Shown piece by piece: positions 1-6,084 of a DNA stretch of 9,196 bases (its first letter is position 1; the number at the start of each line of letters is the position of its first letter). The notes beneath the pieces were generated by a model. That model was given only the letters and a program-made list of their open reading frames with translations, made no database searches and was not told the DNA's origin. This DNA comes from Alphaproteobacteria bacterium (GTDB lineage Bacteria; Pseudomonadota; Alphaproteobacteria; Rhizobiales; Devosiaceae): NCBI GenBank assembly GCA_024279575.1, contig JAJRRJ010000156.1:1-9196 (forward strand). Direction: 5' to 3'. The translations under genes were made by a program, and so were the position numbers.

Positions 1-126
1 CCTCTACTCAATTGGGTATGGAGAAACCAAGCCAATTGAAACAAATGATACAGCGGAAGGTCGGCAGGCCAACCGACGTATCGTCTTCAAAGTTCAAGAA
101 TAGAATACGGACAAAAGGGAAATCCT
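1..126. other. Upstream non-coding stretch before the small membrane gene
   Basis: No convincing gene is seen in this stretch. An open frame starting with TTG at position 12 runs out of frame through the small membrane gene, has no membrane or domain character, and is treated as chance. A short inverted repeat (GTCGG, 8-nt loop, CCGAC, about 60-77) lacks a T-run, so it is not called a terminator. TAGAAT at 101-106 resembles a -10 box, but no good -35 box lies 16-18 nt upstream. The promoter for the following genes may be here or left of the window. Confidence 0.4.
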
Positions 127-237
127 ATGTTTATCGATTCCATCGTTTACCTGTTCCAGAATTATTGGTTCATCCTGCTTTTAGCGTCGCTAATCGGGTT
201 CATCGTTGGCTGGAAAAGCTGCACTGCGGCCTCTTGA
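127..237 (+). CDS. Small single-pass membrane protein (36 aa), hypothetical
   Basis: The ATG at 127 opens a 36-codon frame ending in TGA at 235-237. It is preceded by a good Shine-Dalgarno, AAGGGA at 115-120, six bases before the ATG. The peptide is almost all one hydrophobic segment (about residues 7-30, with the core FILLLASLIGFIVGW) and then a short polar tail with one Cys. The next gene starts 26 nt downstream on the same strand and begins with a similar membrane segment (LIGAIIGY against LIGFIVGW), so the two are probably co-transcribed and may share an anchor-type origin. An overlapping longer frame (12-251) in another phase lacks protein-like features. I do not recognise a named family and no function is assigned. 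The start, SD and membrane profile make a real gene likely, but it is short enough to be missed by standard gene calling. Confidence 0.6.
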   Translation: MFIDSIVYLFQNYWFILLLASLIGFIVGWKSCTAAS

Positions 238-263
238 AGCGCACTGAGTAAGGAGTATTAATT

Positions 264-815
264 ATGAATATCGCCCATATTATTGAAACTGCCCTGATTA
301 TTCTTGCAGCCTTTTTAATCGGTGCAATTATCGGTTACATCATTCGCTGCATATTTTTCAAACCCGAAAAGACTGCTGCTGCACCAGTAGCTGCTGCACC
401 AAAGCCAGCCACAACACAACCGGTTGCCACAGCAAAGCCAACAAAGCCGGCAAAACAAACTCCAAAACCTGCTGCAAAACCGGCACCGGCCAAAACCGCT
501 TCCCCTAATGCAGATGAAGACGGCAAGCCCATTCCCCTATCCGAGCCCCGCGGCGGAAAAAAAGACGACCTCAAGCGTATTAAAGGCATCGGTCCTAAAA
601 TTGAAAATACGCTAAATGAATTGGGGATCTTCCATTTTGACCAGATTGCAGGCTGGAACGGCAAAACTGTCGGCTGGGTAAACGGCTTCCTCTCTTTCAA
701 GGGGCGTATTCAAAGGGAAAAATGGATTTCCCAGGCAAAGTCCCTGGCCAGCGGAAAAGAGACCGCATTTTCCAAGCGCGTTGACAAAGGCTCTGTCCCA
801 AGCAGTAAGAAATAA
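264..815 (+). CDS. Membrane-anchored helix-hairpin-helix protein (COG3743-like)
   Basis: This 183-residue protein has three parts. An N-terminal membrane helix (about residues 8-31) is followed by a low-complexity linker rich in Pro, Ala and Lys (about 34-80), then a C-terminal helix-hairpin-helix region (about 100-165). The hairpin signature DLKRIKGIGPKIENTLNELG is at residues 102-121, with the Gly-Ile-Gly turn. Such domains usually bind DNA non-specifically through the backbone, and related proteins are often labelled predicted H3TH or flap-nuclease-like (COG3743). No acidic nuclease active site is visible, so nuclease activity should not be assumed. The same C-terminal domain type is also found on some respiratory complex I subunits in alphaproteobacteria. 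Start: AGGAG at 251-255 lies 8 nt before ATG. The gene follows the 36-aa membrane gene and is closed by the terminator at 849-880. The membrane anchor with a DNA-binding-type domain suggests cytoplasmic display at the inner membrane; its role is unknown. Confidence 0.8.
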   Translation: MNIAHIIETALIILAAFLIGAIIGYIIRCIFFKPEKTAAAPVAAAPKPATTQPVATAKPTKPAKQTPKPAAKPAPAKTASPNADEDGKPIPLSEPRGGKKDDLKRIKGIGPKIENTLNELGIFHFDQIAGWNGKTVGWVNGFLSFKGRIQREKWISQAKSLASGKETAFSKRVDKGSVPSSKK

Positions 816-848
816 TTCTTTATAAAAAGAGGGCTTCATTTGTTACTC

Positions 849-880
849 AGGGATCGCCCCAAAGGCGGTCCCTTTTTGTT
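849..880 (+). terminator. Rho-independent terminator after the HhH gene
   Basis: The arms AGGGATCGCC (849-858) and GGCGGTCCCT (864-873) pair over ten positions with one G-T wobble around a CCAAA loop. They are followed by TTTTT and then GTT. It sits 34 nt after the stop of the helix-hairpin-helix gene and is oriented to end + strand transcription. On the - strand the same hairpin is followed by TGAGTAAC rather than a T-run, so it is a poor terminator for the opposing secretion operon. Confidence 0.9.
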
Positions 881-951
881 AGCTAACACAACGACATCAA
901 ACAAAAGTGCCTAACTGATCAAATTCCAGACTGGCCTGAGGTAGTAGATTA

Positions 952-1335
952 CTAGGTTTTGTATTTCGCAATCAAAACACTTACCTGCTCTGGACTTAAC
1001 TGATCAAGCAACTGTACCCCGTAACCATCGGCGCGTGTTGCTCTAATTATGCCGGAAATAACATAGTCCGCCAACTCAATGGATACAGCCTCATTTTTGC
1101 GCTCAAGAATATAAGTTGAAGCCGGTCGAAACCGCAAACCACCAGCCGAAACCTCATCAATCACACCATCAATTCTTTGAGAATTATTCATGATCGTCAT
1201 TGCCCCTATGGCAAAAATATCAAAACGTTCAAACTGCCTCTTATGCGAATTTTTTGTTACATCTCTGCTCAAACGTTGACGCAATGTAGTAGTATCGATC
1301 TTGGTAATATCGGTTTCGTGTTGCTCCATGATCAT
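952..1335 (-). CDS. PilZ-domain protein (putative c-di-GMP receptor)
   Basis: This 127-residue protein is nearly a stand-alone PilZ domain. PilZ domains bind cyclic-di-GMP through an RxxxR motif and a [D/N]xSxxG motif. The first is seen as R33-QFE-R37. The second aligns as E61-V-S63-A-G-G66, so Glu stands where Asp or Asn is usual, although D60 is adjacent. There is no signal peptide or membrane segment, so it is expected in the cytoplasm. It is the last gene of the leftward run and starts 6 nt after the stop of the MotA-like gene, which implies co-transcription and probably translational coupling. An ATG two codons inside is also possible; AGGA at 1344-1341 could serve either start. By analogy with YcgR, which acts on the MotA stator, it may regulate the MotA-like neighbour. 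The fold is fairly sure; ligand binding and partner are inferred. Confidence 0.82.
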   Translation of the reverse strand: MIMEQHETDITKIDTTTLRQRLSRDVTKNSHKRQFERFDIFAIGAMTIMNNSQRIDGVIDEVSAGGLRFRPASTYILERKNEAVSIELADYVISGIIRATRADGYGVQLLDQLSPEQVSVLIAKYKT

Positions 1336-1341
1336 TTATTC

Positions 1342-2742
1342 CTATTTTCCTATTGCGCCACTGGCCGACTGAGCCGGGTTTTGTGAATTTTGTGGCCTCT
1401 GCTTCGAGCCGGAAATTTCAGGGGCATCTTCATTTGCCCACAACCGATCATTCAATCCGGCCAGATCACCCTCTTTCAAATTTGCCTTTAACTCCTGCAA
1501 CAGGGAATATATATCCTGTTGTTCCTTATTCGGGCGAGTTTCAAACTCCTCATCGCGCTGACGTAATATCTGCAATTGCGTATCCAGCGCCTGAATAGAA
1601 CCCACCAGATGGCTATCACGGGTTTCAAGTTGATTGGAAAGCGCAATGGTTGCTTCAATGATTTCATCCCGCGCATTCAAATTTGCAGTTGCTGCAACAA
1701 TACCTTCAAGGGATTTTCTTGACGCATGCGCCAATATACGACCGTTTTGTTGTAATTCGTTGGTTCCGTTCAACAGGTTTTCCAACGCATGGGAATGCTT
1801 GAGTGAATTAACCGCCAATTTGTCAATTGCTTCAATTAGTCCAGCCATTTTATCGTTCAACCGCGCATTGGAAGAAACGCTTACTCTGGCAGTGCGCATA
1901 ATCAATGCCAGCTGACGCGCTTCGCTCAGATTGGAAACCGGGCCCGTTTCAAGCTCTTCCTCTGACGAATCGTTGCCGATTTCTACAATATTGCCAAGCC
2001 AGCTTTCAAACTCATTGGTAAAATTTGAAAAACCGCCCCCCGAAAACCGGACCATCAATCCCAATACCAATGATGTAATCAATCCAAACAATGAAGAACT
2101 AAACCCGGTTGCCATACCCTGAAGGGGAACCTGAAGGCTGGCCATCAGCCCGGAAACCGCCGCGGTCGGATCATCGCCACTCAAATCAATGCTTCCGATA
2201 ATCGACCCGATGGAAGATAGGGTAATCATTAGACCAAGAAATGTGCCAATCAAACCCAGCATAACCAGAATACCCGCCACATATTGGGTCATGGATTTTC
2301 TGTCATCCAGTCGTGTCTGAACACTCTCCACCAGCGTTGCCATGGTTCCCGGGTCCACACTCAGCTCGCGACCTGCGGACAACTTGTCTGATAAAAGATT
2401 AAACGCCTGGGATAAAACCTCGGGTTTTTTGAACACAATTGCCAAATCATTACAGCGATAATGACGCCACAGGGGATCAGTAATTTTCCCGCTTAGCTGG
2501 TTTTTCACATCCTGCTGCATTTCCTTAAGTGCTGAAAAGGCAAGTTCCTCATTTTTTAGCTTAATGACCCCGCGAAATACCAGCCAAACGCCAAATCCAA
2601 ACACGCCAATAATCAAACCATTGAGCATAACATTGGCCATTATTGCTTCAACAACAAACCCGATCTGCCACAAGGAAAGCAATAGTAGAACTAAAAGTGT
2701 AATACCCATACTAATCAGGGTTTGACGTAGATTTGCTGACAT
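1342..2742 (-). CDS. MotA/TolQ/ExbB-family proton-channel protein (SiiB-like)
   Basis: This 466-residue inner-membrane protein has four predicted membrane helices, at about residues 9-31, 38-58, 153-176 and 208-232. The family core is clear. Helix 3 carries MLGLIGTFLGLM (161-172), matching the ExbB/TolQ/MotA GLxGTxxGL pattern. Helix 4 carries GMATGFSSSLFGLITSL (209-225), which is small-residue rich. A cytoplasmic domain of about 95 residues separates helices 2 and 3. After helix 4 comes an unusually long tail of about 230 residues, largely predicted helical or coiled coil, ending in a polar Gln/Ser/Asn-rich stretch. Such proteins form pentameric proton channels around a dimer of a MotB/ExbD/TolR partner, here the gene just upstream. 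In Salmonella SPI-4 the corresponding pair, SiiB and SiiA, serves a T1SS that handles a giant adhesin. The start follows seven A residues with no strong SD, and an in-frame TAA at 2772-2770 rules out a much longer N-terminus. It is co-directional with the PilZ gene, which begins 6 nt later. Confidence 0.82.
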   Translation of the reverse strand: MSANLRQTLISMGITLLVLLLLSLWQIGFVVEAIMANVMLNGLIIGVFGFGVWLVFRGVIKLKNEELAFSALKEMQQDVKNQLSGKITDPLWRHYRCNDLAIVFKKPEVLSQAFNLLSDKLSAGRELSVDPGTMATLVESVQTRLDDRKSMTQYVAGILVMLGLIGTFLGLMITLSSIGSIIGSIDLSGDDPTAAVSGLMASLQVPLQGMATGFSSSLFGLITSLVLGLMVRFSGGGFSNFTNEFESWLGNIVEIGNDSSEEELETGPVSNLSEARQLALIMRTARVSVSSNARLNDKMAGLIEAIDKLAVNSLKHSHALENLLNGTNELQQNGRILAHASRKSLEGIVAATANLNARDEIIEATIALSNQLETRDSHLVGSIQALDTQLQILRQRDEEFETRPNKEQQDIYSLLQELKANLKEGDLAGLNDRLWANEDAPEISGSKQRPQNSQNPAQSASGAIGK

Positions 2743-2861
2743 TTTTTTCGCCCAATTAAAACCTTGCTCTTAATATGTTCAAAAACCCTGCAAACTTCGT
2801 TAACAGCTGGGAAACCATATCGCTTCACTGAAAACTATTTTCAATTGCTCAAACCATCGGA
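2743..2861 (-). other. 119-nt gap inside the leftward operon
   Basis: The other junctions of this operon are 6 nt, so this gap stands out. On the - strand it holds a 20-codon open frame (2818-2756, ATG to TAA) encoding a basic, hydrophobic peptide with no good SD. It also holds a small AT-rich hairpin (TGAAAA, 3-nt loop, TTTTCA). Neither is convincing as a gene or a terminator. A weak internal promoter or an mRNA processing site is possible. No strong -10/-35 pair is seen. Confidence 0.3.
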
Positions 2862-3665
2862 TTATCGAAGAAATACTTTGACGCTGTTTACATTACTCGT
2901 GCCATCGGAATTTTGCGTAGCCGCCACAACAACAACCTCAATTCGACTGCCTTCAATACCACTTCCCAACAGTGCATGTCGCACCGCCAACAACCGGTAA
3001 TACGCTGTCCGCTTTTCCTGACTGACCGAAACGGATTCTCCATCATAATAGGACATGGCAACAATTTTTTGCTCCCCCTCAGTGACATCGTTCTCCTCAA
3101 GAAATTCCAATGCCTGCTGAAGTGAATTCTCATCTAATTCGACTGCGTTTTCTTCATACTTGACAGTCATCACAGCTTGTGCCGTTTCAACTTGAGATCG
3201 CAGATTTGTTGATGCAACATTCCTGTCCACGCGCGGCACAACAATTTCAATTTCCTCAACCGGTACCTGCGCCTGCACTTGCATAGTTATGCCATCATCA
3301 CTGACGCTGGTTGGGTCTGTTTGATCCTTAAGTTCAGAAATTTCCTGTTCTTTTTCCTCAATTTCTTCGCTCTGCTGAGTAACAACCTTTTCGGTTTCCT
3401 CCAGCTGCTGTTCCCGTTGCTCCAGAGTTTCGACCTGTTCAACAACCACCTCTTGCAATTTGACTATTTCCTGCTGCAAACTTGCCATCTGGATTTCAGA
3501 TGCACGCTCCTCCAATATCTCGCCTTCCGGGCTGATTTGTTGGGAAATCACGACAATCACCACCACAAGAAGAATCAGCAAAAATGTAACCACCATTACG
3601 ATTGTGGACAGCGCATCCACAAATCCGGGCCAGTGATTATCCTCCTGTTCAGCGCGCCTCGCCAT
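2862..3665 (-). CDS. MotB/OmpA-like stator partner (SiiA-like)
   Basis: This 267-residue protein has the MotB/TolR/SiiA layout. A short cytoplasmic N-terminus is followed by one membrane helix (about residues 15-41) containing WPGFVDALSTIVMVV. D17, near the start of that helix, is placed like the proton-carrying Asp of MotB (D32 in E. coli). Next come a Glu/Gln-rich coiled coil (about 47-115) and a C-terminal periplasmic domain (about 160-267). The stretch SQEKRTAYYRLLAVRHALLG with the following GIEGSRIEV resembles the OmpA/MotB helix LSxxRAxxVxxxLxxxGI and its following strand, so peptidoglycan contact is possible; the match is divergent. It starts 6 nt after the ABC-transporter stop, and that overlap-like spacing argues for coupling. 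With the downstream MotA-like gene it should form a proton-conducting unit in the inner membrane. Its place between an exporter ATPase and a MotA-like gene points to a role in type I secretion rather than motility. Confidence 0.8.
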   Translation of the reverse strand: MARRAEQEDNHWPGFVDALSTIVMVVTFLLILLVVVIVVISQQISPEGEILEERASEIQMASLQQEIVKLQEVVVEQVETLEQREQQLEETEKVVTQQSEEIEEKEQEISELKDQTDPTSVSDDGITMQVQAQVPVEEIEIVVPRVDRNVASTNLRSQVETAQAVMTVKYEENAVELDENSLQQALEFLEENDVTEGEQKIVAMSYYDGESVSVSQEKRTAYYRLLAVRHALLGSGIEGSRIEVVVVAATQNSDGTSNVNSVKVFLR

Positions 3666-3671
3666 GACCTG

Positions 3672-5951
3672 TCAACTCGCCTTTTGCAGGGTTGCGAGCA
3701 CCTGGCTCTTTGGACCATCAGCAACTATTCTGCCATTTTCCATAAGAATAATCCTGTCCACCAAAGACAGCATTTGTGTGCGGTGGGTAGCTAATATCAG
3801 TGTGCGCCCCTCAATAAAGGAAGGCATGGCAGCAATCAAAGCGCCTTCGGTAGTATTATCCATTGCAGAGGTGGGTTCATCCAGAATAACCACACTTGGA
3901 TCCCGCAAAAATGCCCGCGCCAGGCCAACCTGCTGACGCTCGCCCCCGGACAAAGCCTCACCACGCGGTCCCACATTCAAACTATACCCCTCCGGGTGAT
4001 CTTTCGCCAAAGCAGCAACCCCCGAAACACGCACCGCTTGCTCAAACATTTTGGGATCAACATCACTTAAACCCAGGCATATATTTGCACGAAGACTGTC
4101 CTGCATCAGAACTGTATCTTGAGACATGAGGCCAATGGAGCGCCTGAGAAATTGGGGCGACATTTGCAGTGAATTAAGCCCGTCAAGTAACAATGTTCCC
4201 TCATCAGGATCAAAAAACCGCGGAATAAGTTTCAGTAAAGTCGATTTTCCACACCCGTTCCGCCCGATTAAACCCACCCGTTCTCCGGGTTTTATTTCCA
4301 GATTGATATCGCTAAGGCTTTGAGATGCGGCGCCCTCATAGCTAAAGGAAACATTGCTGAATCTGATGGCACCCTGAAAACGCTGATGCCTGCTGCCCAC
4401 CTCATCGCCGCCCTTTTCATCCGCCTGGTCAATCACCCCGAAAAAGGTTCTTAATGCACCACCCATATTTCTGAGCTGCCCAACCTGTGACACAACCTGG
4501 CTGACAGGGGACAAAATCCGACCCACCAACAAAACAGAAGCTGCCAGATTGCCCAAAGTCATAGCACCGGCATTGATTTGAATTGCACCAATGACGATAG
4601 TAAACGCCACAATCAGTTGCGTAATCACCAATGCGGTTTGTGCTGAAAGTGCCGCGGATTGTCGCGCCCGGTTCATTTGATAGGCTGTCTCATCCGCCCT
4701 GTTTTCCCAACGGTTCAGCAGCTCCTGTTCTGCACAAACACCCTTGATTGTAGAAAGCATCGTAGATGTCGCAACAGTTTCATCCTGTAACTTCAACCTT
4801 AACTCATGCGCCCTTCCCGCTGCCTTTCGCGCCCGCATGGATCCAACTACGTTGATAATTACAATAATCAAAATGCCAACAATCGGGGCAAAAACAACAG
4901 GTCCACTCAAATAGCCAACTAAAGACAGCATGATGATGACAAACGGTAGATCCGCCAACAAACCGGCAAACAATGAGGGCATTGAAAGCGCCACATGATC
5001 CACCTCGCTAAGAAGCGCGGAAACCCCTGAGGAGGATTTTTGACTTTTAGCCAGGGGCGCGCATAGCAGTTTTCGATAAAACAGGGTTTGCAGTCTCAAC
5101 CCCGTGCTGGCACCAATGGACTCAAGCAGATTTATCCGCGTCGCACGCAACCCGATATCAATCAGAAAGACCAATACCACGCCTATGGTAAGCGCCGCCA
5201 GCGTTTCAAACGCCCCATGGGGAATAACCCGGTCGTACACAATTGTGATAAACAAAGGTAAGGCAATTAGAATGAGGTTACTTAAACCAGCCGCCGCCCA
5301 GAGCTGAACAAGTTCACCTCTGCGGTTCTTGAACACCAGCCCCGCAAAACGTTTTAATAATTCAACCGGATGGGCCTCATAATTTGACACCTCTTCCCTA
5401 TTTAGAGGCTTGTCGTCCCGCCGAAGCCGTTTTACCCCGATCCATGTGCCACTGGCCTGCTTAATCAAATCCTTTTGATCAACTGCAATTTTCCCGGTGG
5501 CCGTTTGACATATCCATTTGCCAGCAGCATTTTTCCCCAATACTCCAACACTTCTCTGATCCTTTAGTACACAGACAAAAGGTGTTGCAGCCCGTTTCAA
5601 TTTTCGCGCCGAACCATGTTTCAAAACGAGATCCGCACCAAGTTCACGCCCCAGAAGCGCCAGATTTGCTTCGCTTGGATTTGCTCCATAATGAGCTTCA
5701 AGTATCTTTGCACTTGCCGCTTTGTCCCCGGACAATGGCGCGCAGATATTTCTCAGGATAGTAACAACAGATGTACCGATCAGTTGTGTTGTGACAGGTT
5801 GGACTTTTTCTTGCTTACCCTGATCTGAACTGCCATCAAATTCCCCGCGCAACCGACGGTCCAGATCGCGCGCATGTAAAACCAGGGGTGGCTCAACCCC
5901 CCGCTCACTATCATCGTCAGATATGTTTGTTTTATTCAGCCATTTATTCAT
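3672..5951 (-). CDS. Type I secretion permease/ATPase (HlyB/LapB-type ABC exporter)
   Basis: This 759-residue inner-membrane ABC exporter drives one-step export of RTX proteins. Domains in order: a polar N-terminus (1-55); a degenerate peptidase-C39-like domain (about 60-175) without the QxxxxDCG catalytic box, as in substrate-binding CLD/LapB-type proteins; a six-helix membrane domain (about 205-500); and an ATPase domain (about 525-759). ATPase motifs are complete: Walker A GRNGCGKST (563-571), Q-loop Q611, signature LSGGERQQ (668-675), Walker B VVILDEP (687-693) and H-loop H723. It needs a HlyD adaptor, here the divergent gene at 6085, and an outer-membrane TolC-family duct, not seen in this window. 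The ATG at 5951 is the only ATG before an upstream in-frame stop. It lacks an SD at normal distance, because the strong GGAGG upstream serves a short leader frame that overlaps this start. It is the first main gene of the leftward operon. Confidence 0.95.
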   Translation of the reverse strand: MNKWLNKTNISDDDSERGVEPPLVLHARDLDRRLRGEFDGSSDQGKQEKVQPVTTQLIGTSVVTILRNICAPLSGDKAASAKILEAHYGANPSEANLALLGRELGADLVLKHGSARKLKRAATPFVCVLKDQRSVGVLGKNAAGKWICQTATGKIAVDQKDLIKQASGTWIGVKRLRRDDKPLNREEVSNYEAHPVELLKRFAGLVFKNRRGELVQLWAAAGLSNLILIALPLFITIVYDRVIPHGAFETLAALTIGVVLVFLIDIGLRATRINLLESIGASTGLRLQTLFYRKLLCAPLAKSQKSSSGVSALLSEVDHVALSMPSLFAGLLADLPFVIIMLSLVGYLSGPVVFAPIVGILIIVIINVVGSMRARKAAGRAHELRLKLQDETVATSTMLSTIKGVCAEQELLNRWENRADETAYQMNRARQSAALSAQTALVITQLIVAFTIVIGAIQINAGAMTLGNLAASVLLVGRILSPVSQVVSQVGQLRNMGGALRTFFGVIDQADEKGGDEVGSRHQRFQGAIRFSNVSFSYEGAASQSLSDINLEIKPGERVGLIGRNGCGKSTLLKLIPRFFDPDEGTLLLDGLNSLQMSPQFLRRSIGLMSQDTVLMQDSLRANICLGLSDVDPKMFEQAVRVSGVAALAKDHPEGYSLNVGPRGEALSGGERQQVGLARAFLRDPSVVILDEPTSAMDNTTEGALIAAMPSFIEGRTLILATHRTQMLSLVDRIILMENGRIVADGPKSQVLATLQKAS

Positions 5952-5979
5952 CGATATAAAAACAAGCCCTTCTAGGCAT
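5944..5979 (-). CDS. Possible 11-aa leader peptide overlapping the ABC exporter start
   Basis: On the - strand a strong SD (GGAGG at 5987-5983) stands 3 nt before an ATG at 5979. This opens an 11-codon frame, MPRRACFYIDE, ending in TAA at 5946-5944. The frame overlaps the first 8 nt of the exporter gene, whose ATG at 5951-5949 is in a different phase and has no SD of its own at useful spacing. This arrangement fits translational coupling, with ribosomes ending the leader and restarting at the exporter. The SD and overlap are seen directly; the coupling is inferred. The SD-to-ATG distance is short, and the frame could be chance. Confidence 0.4.
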   Translation of the reverse strand: MPRRACFYIDE

Positions 5980-6084
5980 TTTCCTCCATCCTAATTAAGC
6001 AAGTCCCTTAAACAATTGGTTAACCTTAACTGCTAGTAAACAATCGATCTGTTAGGCTCCTTTGAGGGATAAAAGTAAAACCAG
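5952..6084. promoter_or_regulatory. Divergent promoter region between exporter operon and HlyD gene
   Basis: Transcripts for the leftward exporter operon and the rightward adaptor gene must both begin in or near these 133 nt. The region is AT-rich and contains a perfect 8-bp palindrome, GGTTAACC, at 6018-6025, plus a TTAAC-C-TTAAC direct repeat at 6020-6030 that overlaps it. Such a centrally placed palindrome could be an operator. A leftward pair TTGTTT/TAGGAT with 16-nt spacing can be drawn but would leave almost no leader before the GGAGG. No rightward pair near consensus is clear. Exact promoters are not assigned. Confidence 0.5.

Noticed and set aside
12..251. 79-codon frame on the + strand covering the start of the window
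   Set aside because: It begins with TTG and no SD, has no domain or membrane character, and overlaps the better-supported 36-codon membrane gene in another phase.
1342..3665. Zorya-type defence system (ZorA/ZorB)
   Set aside because: The MotA/MotB-like pair and long tail recall ZorA/ZorB, but no ZorC, ZorD or ZorE gene is present and the neighbours are T1SS genes, so a secretion role fits better.
1342..3665. Flagellar stator motA/motB
   Set aside because: No other motility gene is present, the MotA-like tail is long, the MotB-like OmpA domain is divergent, and the genes lie within a secretion operon.
3279..3794. 171-codon Phe/Leu-rich frame on the + strand
   Set aside because: It is antisense to the coiled-coil region of the MotB-like gene, where Glu/Gln codons read as Phe/Leu on the other strand. 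It has no SD support and crosses a gene junction.
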